Of a DNA stretch of 49,451 bases, positions 44,328-49,451 are shown in pieces (positions within the stretch are counted from its first letter, which is position 1; every line of letters begins with the position of its first letter). Both the position numbers and the translations under genes were made by a program. The DNA is taken from assembly GCA_012960035.1 (NCBI GenBank), contig DUBZ01000004.1:1-49451 (forward strand), read 5' to 3'. This stretch comes from Myxococcales bacterium (GTDB lineage: Bacteria; Myxococcota_A; UBA9160; UBA4427). The notes below the pieces were generated by a model. It worked only from the letters and a program-made list of their open reading frames with translations. It was not told the DNA's origin and ran no database searches.

Positions 44328-45080
44328 TTAAGGACTGGACTGAAAAAACGGGTTCTCTCCCGCAGCATGGTCCGTCGTGTCTAAAATCTCGGTGATCTCT
44401 GGGATCTGACTCTTGAGCGCGGTTTCGACGCCGTGCTTGAGCGTGGCGCTCGCCATGCCACAGCCTTGGCAACCTCCGCCCATGTGAAGGAACACACGGC
44501 TACCCTGCACGTCGAGCAGAGAGATGTATCCGCCGTGTGCCGCGACCGAAGGGTTTACTTCGTCGTCGAGGATGTCTTGGACGCGGGCGCGAATGTCTTC
44601 GTCCGGACCTTGTCCTGCGACCGCAGCCGAAATCGCATCGACGGGGGACACGTCGCCAGAAGCTGCCGCATCGTCAGCAGCGCGAATCCCGTCTTCGATC
44701 GGCGAAAGCAAATTGGCCCACTCGGCACCGGCGTGCTTGGCCACGATCAAGATGTTGTTCTTCACGATGACCGAATGAACTCCGGGCACACGCATGATGC
44801 GCTGCACCATGGGCCAGTCGTTGGCTTCGCCGAACGACTCGAAAAACTCAGTCTTGTCCGGGGATAGCTCGCGATTGAGCACGATCTTGCAGGTGTCGGT
44901 GTCCGGACCCGGGTCGCTCATCTGGACTTCAAGGGGCGGAAGCGTCGTGGCTTCGGCGGGTGTCATGTTCGTTCCTTCGTGGATGGGCTGTGCGTTTGGA
45001 GGGCGCGTGGTGCTGTGGTTCGTGTTCTCTTTGATACTAGTGCGCGCGAACACGTTCTTGACTCGGTCGATCACACTCAT
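44328..45080 (-). CDS. Nfu-type Fe-S carrier (NifU C-terminal domain)
   Basis: A 250-aa protein. After a ~60-residue poorly conserved, possibly linker-like N-terminus, an Nfu_N-like domain is visible (VQRIMRVPGVHSVIVKNNIL, about residues 62-150). The NifU/Nfu C-terminal domain carries the scaffold Cys pair C204/C207 in HMGGGCQGCGMASATLKHGV. Such proteins hold [4Fe-4S] clusters and deliver them to clients. It overlaps the upstream YgfZ-TPR gene by 4 nt, and so belongs to the Fe-S biogenesis operon with erpA and ygfZ. If the YgfZ and formate dehydrogenase genes are active, this is a natural supplier of their cluster pathway. Confidence 0.88.
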   Translation of the reverse strand: MSVIDRVKNVFARTSIKENTNHSTTRPPNAQPIHEGTNMTPAEATTLPPLEVQMSDPGPDTDTCKIVLNRELSPDKTEFFESFGEANDWPMVQRIMRVPGVHSVIVKNNILIVAKHAGAEWANLLSPIEDGIRAADDAAASGDVSPVDAISAAVAGQGPDEDIRARVQDILDDEVNPSVAAHGGYISLLDVQGSRVFLHMGGGCQGCGMASATLKHGVETALKSQIPEITEILDTTDHAAGENPFFQSSP

Positions 45081-46960
45081 GCTGATTCTCCCGCGTCACT
45101 AGAAGCCATCGCGGACGGGGCGGTTGCCGATAACAATAGCACTCGATGCTCCATGTCTTTGAGCGGCATCAAGTCTCCCTGTCGTGAAGCGACTTCCATG
45201 CCCGCGCGAAATACGTCAAGAGCGCGATCAGGCGCGCCAAGGGCTTCGAGCACCTTGCCTCGTGCGAGATAGACGGCGCTGTTCTTGGGGTCAAATTCGG
45301 ACGCTTTCGCGTAGCATTCTTCGGCGCGCTCCCAGTCTTCGAGAACCGAAAGGGCATTGCCCATTCCGAACAGCGCGACGCTGTCCTCTTCGTCGATCTC
45401 GAGCACCTGGCTAAACATGTTGAGTTTGCGTTTGGCGTCCGCACGTTCTTGTTCGAGCAGCTGAGCATCAAGTTCGTCGCTATTGACTTTGATCCCGGTG
45501 CTTTCGGCGAGGCTCTTTTGCATCGCTTTTGCGGCCTCAGATTCTGCGGCCGTCTTGTCGCCGATCTTCATGTAGTAGAGCGACAAGTTCGTGTTCACCA
45601 TCGCGGCCTCGGGCACGAGTTCTTCGAGGCGCTTGAAGATGTCGATGGCTTCGTGGAAGCGTTCGGAGCGGCCGAGGATCACGCCAATGGCCTCGTAGGC
45701 ATCCGAAAACCCGGGGTCGAGTTGCAAGGCATCTTCGAGAATCGCGAGCGCCTCTTCTTCGGCACCTTGTGCAAAAACTCGGACTGCTCGGTCATAGAGA
45801 TAGGCGACACGTTCGTCGCGATCCGGAGCGCTGTAGAACGGAAGCAGCGCGACCCTTGCTGTCATCGCGCCGTCCCCGACCTCAATGTCGAGTTCAGTGC
45901 CGGGTGTGCGGTGTTCTTTGTCCAAGTAGGCGAATGCGATCGGGTAGCCCACGAGTGGGGAAAGTGTTCGAGAAACGATCTGTCCGACGCTCTTGTCCCG
46001 CCCGCTAATATGAAGGTCTTCACCGGAAGCGGGAAGGCGCTCGAGCAAGGACATTTGTTGGGGCCAGTCGTCCTTCTGGGCACATTCGAAGACGAGGCCA
46101 CGCAAGCCATAGGGAAGGGCGCCATAGGTTCGCACGCGGGCGATGACTTCCTGACCAAGATAGCAACCCTTGGTATAACTGACGGCGTGCTGTTCGAGCC
46201 CAGTCTCGGGAAGGATCGATTTGCGGCCGTCGGTGTCGGGGCCCACGCGAACTTGTCCCGCTTCGATTCGCATAATCTCGATCAGTTGCGAAAGCTCGGG
46301 CTCGCTTACGACCAGCAGTCCCGCGTCATTCGCCGCGTATTCAAGCCGGGCATCGACCTTCGAGGCGGCCGAATGGGACGTCGCTGGTGTTGCAATGAGA
46401 AAGCCGGTGTCTCCCGTGAGGGTTCGCGCGATCACCAAGCTGGAAGTGTCCGCTGCAATGTCGATCGCGCGGACGTTGTAGGGTGCCCAGTCGCCTAGAT
46501 CGTTCTGATGAGCAGGGGTACACGCCGCAATCACGGCATCGACGTCAGGGCCTTGGAGTGCGGTCCATTGATACTGTTCGCTTACGTCTGTGAAGTTGAC
46601 GTCATCCGAAAACAAGAAGTCATCGAAGGCCGCAATCAGATCCGCAATCTCACCGCGTTCAAGGAGCAACAAGAATTGATCGGCGGCGCCAGGGGCGACA
46701 GGCAGTCGGTGAAGCGAAAAGAAATGCAGCAGCTGTCCCTGGCGTGTTACGCGTGCCGAGAAATTGCCGCTGCCCGGTTCCAGTGCTTCGACTTCATTCG
46801 TGACTTGGCTGTGAAGGAAGCGGGCGGCGTCCTTGCCCTCGGCAAGGATGGCCCCCGGCGACGCGAGACCCAAGCCTGCGCCAGTGCGCGCGAGTTGGGC
46901 GAAGAACCCGACCTCACGCGCTTCGCTCGCTAGTGCCAGTGTGTTTGAATCTAGCTTCAT
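45077..46960 (-). CDS. YgfZ/GcvT-like folate-binding protein fused to TPR domain
   Basis: A 627-aa two-part protein. The first ~400 residues are a YgfZ-type GcvT-fold domain with the signature KGCYLGQEVIARVRTYG (Cys266), typical of the folate-dependent protein that helps assemble or repair Fe-S clusters. The remainder is a series of TPR helices (ALAILEDALQLDPGFSDAYE; AAMVNTNLSLYYMKIGDKTA; VYLARGKVLEALGAPDRALD). ATG 46960 is the chosen start; the open frame runs 192 nt further up through a tandem repeat and is rejected. It is followed by nfu (4-nt overlap) and preceded by erpA. Such a fusion is unusual in my experience. Confidence 0.85.
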   Translation of the reverse strand: MKLDSNTLALASEAREVGFFAQLARTGAGLGLASPGAILAEGKDAARFLHSQVTNEVEALEPGSGNFSARVTRQGQLLHFFSLHRLPVAPGAADQFLLLLERGEIADLIAAFDDFLFSDDVNFTDVSEQYQWTALQGPDVDAVIAACTPAHQNDLGDWAPYNVRAIDIAADTSSLVIARTLTGDTGFLIATPATSHSAASKVDARLEYAANDAGLLVVSEPELSQLIEIMRIEAGQVRVGPDTDGRKSILPETGLEQHAVSYTKGCYLGQEVIARVRTYGALPYGLRGLVFECAQKDDWPQQMSLLERLPASGEDLHISGRDKSVGQIVSRTLSPLVGYPIAFAYLDKEHRTPGTELDIEVGDGAMTARVALLPFYSAPDRDERVAYLYDRAVRVFAQGAEEEALAILEDALQLDPGFSDAYEAIGVILGRSERFHEAIDIFKRLEELVPEAAMVNTNLSLYYMKIGDKTAAESEAAKAMQKSLAESTGIKVNSDELDAQLLEQERADAKRKLNMFSQVLEIDEEDSVALFGMGNALSVLEDWERAEECYAKASEFDPKNSAVYLARGKVLEALGAPDRALDVFRAGMEVASRQGDLMPLKDMEHRVLLLSATAPSAMASSDAGESA

Positions 46961-46987
46961 TGTCGCGTTGCCGCGGTCACGACCGTC

Positions 46988-47047
46988 GTTGTTAGCACTG
47001 TCGTTAGCGCTGTTGTTAGTACTGTTGTTAGTACTGTGGTCGGTGCT
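46988..47047. repeat. 12-nt tandem repeat upstream of the YgfZ fusion gene
   Basis: Five decaying copies of a 12-nt unit (consensus GTTGTTAGTACT on the + strand), starting at 46988, 47000, 47012, 47024 and 47036. Copies 3 and 4 are identical; the others differ at one to five positions. The repeat lies in the 163-nt gap between erpA and the YgfZ fusion and could shift the leader length by slippage. Confidence 0.8.
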
Positions 47048-47123
47048 GGTGTAGGCGTCGGCGCAGGCGCAGTGCGCGGGCGACGGAGTCGGAATCGACC
47101 GGGGGGACCGCTGATCGAGGCGA

Positions 47124-47531
47124 TCAGATGGAGAAGCTCTCGCCGCACCCACACGTGTTGCTCGCCTGTGGGTTCTGGAACACGAACCCCCGGCCTTCGA
47201 GGCCGGTCTGAAAGTCGAGGGTAATGCCGCTCAAGTAGATGGTGCTTTTGCGATCAAGGAAGACGTTGAAGCCGTCAAATGCGATGACGGTGTCGCCTTC
47301 GTTTTCCTCGGTGAAGGAAAGGTCGTAACTCAGACCAGAGCAGCCTCCGCCTTTAATGCCGAGGCGCAAGCCGGGCTGTCCTTCGATTTCGAGGAGACGT
47401 CGTACTTCACTCTGGGCGGATTCGGTCAACAAAACGACCTGGTTTGCGGGCCCTTCGCTCACGACGGCATCCTGCTGGGGCAGCCAGTCGAGGGGTGCGT
47501 TGACTTTTGTGCTGGGCTGTTCGTTTGCCAT
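47124..47531 (-). CDS. erpA: A-type Fe-S carrier (ErpA/IscA family)
   Basis: A 135-aa A-type Fe-S carrier. The three invariant cysteines are at C64 (GIKGGGCSGLSYD), C127 and C129 (SNTCGCGESF). ATG 47531 (MANEQPST) is preferred over an in-frame ATG 66 nt upstream, since a GAGAG stretch precedes it. The ~35-residue N-terminal extension is not part of the family core. It is the first gene of the run erpA - ygfZ-TPR - nfu on the minus strand, which fits an Fe-S assembly/maturation operon. ErpA rather than IscA is a guess, as no iscS/iscU is nearby. Confidence 0.88.
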   Translation of the reverse strand: MANEQPSTKVNAPLDWLPQQDAVVSEGPANQVVLLTESAQSEVRRLLEIEGQPGLRLGIKGGGCSGLSYDLSFTEENEGDTVIAFDGFNVFLDRKSTIYLSGITLDFQTGLEGRGFVFQNPQASNTCGCGESFSI

Positions 47532-47958
47532 TGGAAAACTCTCTTTCGCTGCGATGCTGCGGTTGTCGTACGGACCTGACGGGGGCGCATCCGGCAAATT
47601 TTTTGATTGGGTGTGCAGTGCTTGGATTTCACTGCGTAGCGGGCTTTGTCAAGTCCGCGATGAAATTTGGTGGGGCCTTTGTGGCTTTCAGGGTGCGAGG
47701 GTTCGTCTCACCTTCCCGTTCTTATCGGTCTGAACTCGCCGCGATTGAGAGAACCCCGCGGTGCAAAGATTCTGTCGAGACATGCTGCGCTATGTCCTCG
47801 AAAACCCGAGCGATTTCGGACTTTCAGGATTGTGCGAGTTTAACGCTCGCAGGCGACGGAGACAAGTTCCGGGACTGCCAGTGGGTTGCCGCCCTACGCG
47901 CGCACGCTCGTGTTCGTTCTCGTCACGAAAAAGGTCGAGTTACGCGTCGTAGGCAAAC
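47532..47958. other. 427-nt intergenic stretch without a supported gene
   Basis: Open frames exist here (one on the + strand from 47507), but they show no recognisable motif and overlap erpA or the membrane protein gene antisense. The composition is ordinary. It presumably holds the erpA-operon promoter on the minus strand, which I could not pinpoint. Confidence 0.5.
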
Positions 47959-48009
47959 AGTCTTGAACTACAAAAAGTCTCGAACTACAAACAGTCTTGA
48001 ACTACAAAA
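47959..48009. repeat. 17-nt tandem triplicate at the 3' end of a membrane protein gene
   Basis: Three copies of a 17-nt unit (consensus AGTCTTGAACTACAAAA) at 47959-47975, 47976-47992 and 47993-48009; the second differs at two positions. On the minus strand the unit includes the last codons and TAG stop of the adjacent gene (48002-48367), so the gene's tail has been duplicated downstream in tandem. Confidence 0.9.
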
Positions 48010-48367
48010 AGTCGTGCCGGTCCGCGAAGTAGGCCACCACAAAGCTTGTGATCCAGCTCACCACGATCAGCCACGAAATCGCGCCGAATTCATTTCGAGT
48101 GCGCATCTCCCAGCGAAAGCCGCGCAGCGTCATCCCGGCAATGAAGAACATCGCGATGATGGGACCGACGCGCTGGTCTCGAACCGCATAGAGGAGCAGC
48201 GGAGCGATAAATGCGGCGACGTGCACGATCAGAACGATCAACACTGGCCACAAGCTGGAGTCGCGTATATACGGCATCACCCACAGATCGACGCCTTGGG
48301 GCTCTTCGCTTTCGCGATCGGTTCCGTTGGAGTTTGGCTCGCGGGATAGGTCTTTCAGTTCCGGCAT
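48002..48367 (-). CDS. Small three-helix membrane protein, unknown function
   Basis: A 121-aa protein with a charged N-terminus and three hydrophobic helices (LWPVLIVLIVHVAAFIAPLL; VGPIIAMFFIAGMTLRGF; AISWLIVVSWITSFVVAYFA). ATG 48367 (MPELKDLSR) is chosen; the frame is open 36 nt further upstream. It ends DRHDFL with its stop codon inside a 17-nt tandem repeat. No family recognised. It is divergent from the cobalamin-binding protein gene. Confidence 0.65.
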   Translation of the reverse strand: MPELKDLSREPNSNGTDRESEEPQGVDLWVMPYIRDSSLWPVLIVLIVHVAAFIAPLLLYAVRDQRVGPIIAMFFIAGMTLRGFRWEMRTRNEFGAISWLIVVSWITSFVVAYFADRHDFL

Positions 48368-48473
48368 TGGGCAGAATCTATCGTGCGCGGACCGCCATCG
48401 CACTGGCGATCGCCCAGCCTAAGTCCGAGACTTGCCATGCACTCAGTCTCGCCCATGGAGAAGAGCCCCCAAA

Positions 48474-49289
48474 ATGTCGTCCCCGCCAAGTTTCCGTACT
48501 CGTCGCGGCCCCCAGCGCATCGTTTGCCTGACCGAGGAGCCGACCGAGATTCTATATCGGTTGGGGGAGCAAGACCGAATTGTCGGCATTAGCGCGTATA
48601 CCGTGCGTCCTCCGGAAGCCAAGCGCGACAAGCCGGTGGTGTCGGCATTCGTGGGGGGCAGCATTCCGAAAATCGTCGCGCTGAAACCCGATCTTGTGAT
48701 CGGCTTTTCGGATATTCAGGCCGATCTCGCGCGCGATCTGATCGCTGCAAACCTTCAAGTGTTGATCTTCAATCAACGCAGCATTCAAGAGATTCTGGAT
48801 GTGATCGTGGATCTCGGAAACCTGGTTCATTGCGAAGCCGCTGCTGCGAAAATGGTCGGCGAATACACGGCCCGGATCGATGCCGCTTATGAACGCGGGC
48901 AGAGCCGCGATGTAAAGCCGCGTGTCTACTTCGAAGAGTGGGACGACCCGATGATCTGCGGCATTGAGTGGGTCAGCGAACTGATTGAGGTCGCCGGGGG
49001 CAAGGACATCTTTGCCGATGTCTCCCGGGGTAAACTCGCGAAGGAACGTTTTGTCGACGAAGCCCGCGTGCGCGAGCTCGACCCCGAGCTGATGCTCGCG
49101 TCATGGTGCGGCAAGGCCCTCGACTCGCCGTCGGTCTATGCGCGCAAGACCATGGGCGACGTCACCGCGTTGCGCGAAAAGCGACTCTTCGAGGTTCCGG
49201 CGGAGATCATTCTACAGCCCGGGCCCGCGTGTCTTACCGATGGCCTCGACTGTCTAGAAGAAATCATCGCCGGTGTGGCCGATCGCTGA
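48474..49289 (+). CDS. Cobalamin/corrinoid-binding protein (BtuF-like) without signal peptide
   Basis: A 271-aa class III periplasmic-binding-protein fold. RIVCLTEEPTEILYRLGEQD followed by RIVGISAYTVRP, GGSIPKIVALKPDLVIGFSD and a long helical hinge match BtuF/FepB-type metal-cofactor binding proteins, with GKDIFADVSRGK near the C-lobe. Instead of a signal peptide, the N-terminus is short and basic (MSSPPSFRTRRGPQR). ATG 48474 is chosen with GGAGAAGAG upstream. Such leaderless homologues occur in several bacteria and may be cytosolic corrinoid-binding proteins; the role is uncertain. No btuC/btuD lies beside it. Confidence 0.8.
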   Translation: MSSPPSFRTRRGPQRIVCLTEEPTEILYRLGEQDRIVGISAYTVRPPEAKRDKPVVSAFVGGSIPKIVALKPDLVIGFSDIQADLARDLIAANLQVLIFNQRSIQEILDVIVDLGNLVHCEAAAAKMVGEYTARIDAAYERGQSRDVKPRVYFEEWDDPMICGIEWVSELIEVAGGKDIFADVSRGKLAKERFVDEARVRELDPELMLASWCGKALDSPSVYARKTMGDVTALREKRLFEVPAEIILQPGPACLTDGLDCLEEIIAGVADR

Positions 49290-49451
49290 TCACCCAACGG
49301 GTGCGGGACGGTCGGGCTTGTCAATGTTGTAAAGCTTGGCCGCGTTCTCCCACATCAGTTTTTTCTTGATCCGGTCCGGTTGGCCTTTGAGTCCTGCTGC
49401 GATCTTCTCCTGCACGTTGCCGTAGAGACAGACCGGGTGCGGGTAGTCGGT
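49290..49451 (-). CDS. Amidohydrolase family protein, C-terminal fragment
   Basis: The last 53 codons of a gene that enters from the right edge. TDYPHPVCLYGNVQEKIAAG and KKKLMWENAAKLYNI are typical of the C-terminal end of Amidohydro_2 TIM-barrel enzymes (Asp in DYPHP, then the NAAKLYN helix). It belongs to the same superfamily as the gene at 24711-25871 but is not a copy of it. Its stop directly abuts the convergent cobalamin-binding protein gene. Confidence 0.8.
   Translation of the reverse strand, partial: TDYPHPVCLYGNVQEKIAAGLKGQPDRIKKKLMWENAAKLYNIDKPDRPAPVG

Noticed and set aside
45449..46498. 349-codon open frame on + strand opposite the YgfZ fusion
   Set aside because: Shadow of the YgfZ-TPR coding sequence; no independent signature.
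46961..47152. 64-residue N-terminal extension of the YgfZ fusion
   Set aside because: It is the translation of the 12-nt tandem repeat and flanking low-complexity DNA; ATG 46960 starts the conserved domain.
46988..48009. CRISPR-like repeats
   Set aside because: The 12-nt and 17-nt units are directly tandem with no spacers and no cas genes nearby.
47507..48349. 280-codon open frame on + strand across the intergenic region
   Set aside because: Overlaps erpA and the membrane protein gene antisense and passes through the tandem repeat; no motif.

Overview
The window is about 49 kb of GC-rich chromosome from a Gram-negative bacterium. It carries a LapA/LapB pair, an N-acetylmuramoyl amidase with an AMIN domain, a lipoprotein transglycosylase, GlnD and an outer-membrane beta-barrel. 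Gene order and content (trpCFBA; pheA-hisC-tyrA-rpsA-ihfB-lapA-lapB; scpA-scpB-rluB; several P450s, luciferase-like and amidohydrolase genes) suggest an uncultured deltaproteobacterial-type lineage such as Myxococcota or Binatota. That placement is inference, with moderate to low confidence. No rRNA, tRNA, CRISPR array, prophage or intact insertion sequence was seen.

The left half (1-24 kb) is housekeeping in tightly coupled operons, many with 1-11 nt overlaps. It holds the end of the tryptophan operon (trpC partial, trpF, trpB, trpA) and coaE on the opposite strand. An intergenic segment with a promoter and strong hairpins follows. Next come Phe/Tyr biosynthesis (pheA, hisC, tyrA), ribosomal protein S1, a terminator, an IHF-type protein and lapA plus a reduced lapB. 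mutS, amiC, glnD, xerD and cca form a coupled run. A transglycosylase on the minus strand and the segregation/pseudouridine genes scpA-scpB-rluB close this half. A decayed transposase at 24.08-24.30 kb marks its end.

The right half (24.3-49.4 kb) is a mosaic of catabolic and redox genes: two amidohydrolases (one cut by the window edge), dienelactone hydrolase, an SDR, a hotdog thioesterase, three cytochromes P450, an aldo-keto reductase, an alpha/beta hydrolase, an MFS transporter and an LLM flavoprotein. It also has an NAD-type molybdenum formate dehydrogenase with mobA nearby, an Fe-S biogenesis operon (A-type carrier, YgfZ-TPR fusion, Nfu), a four-helix membrane protein resembling the eukaryotic EXPERA/TMEM97 family, a broken glyoxalase-type gene and a cobalamin-binding protein without a signal peptide.

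The most important observation is at 26720-27775. A redoxin gene is interrupted only by one in-frame TGA, exactly at the first position of its redox motif (W-TGA-G-C). A 6-bp GC hairpin with a G-containing loop follows at bacterial-SECIS distance. I interpret it as a selenoprotein that ordinary gene callers would split in two. The formate dehydrogenase in the same window, a classic selenoprotein family, has cysteine at its catalytic position.
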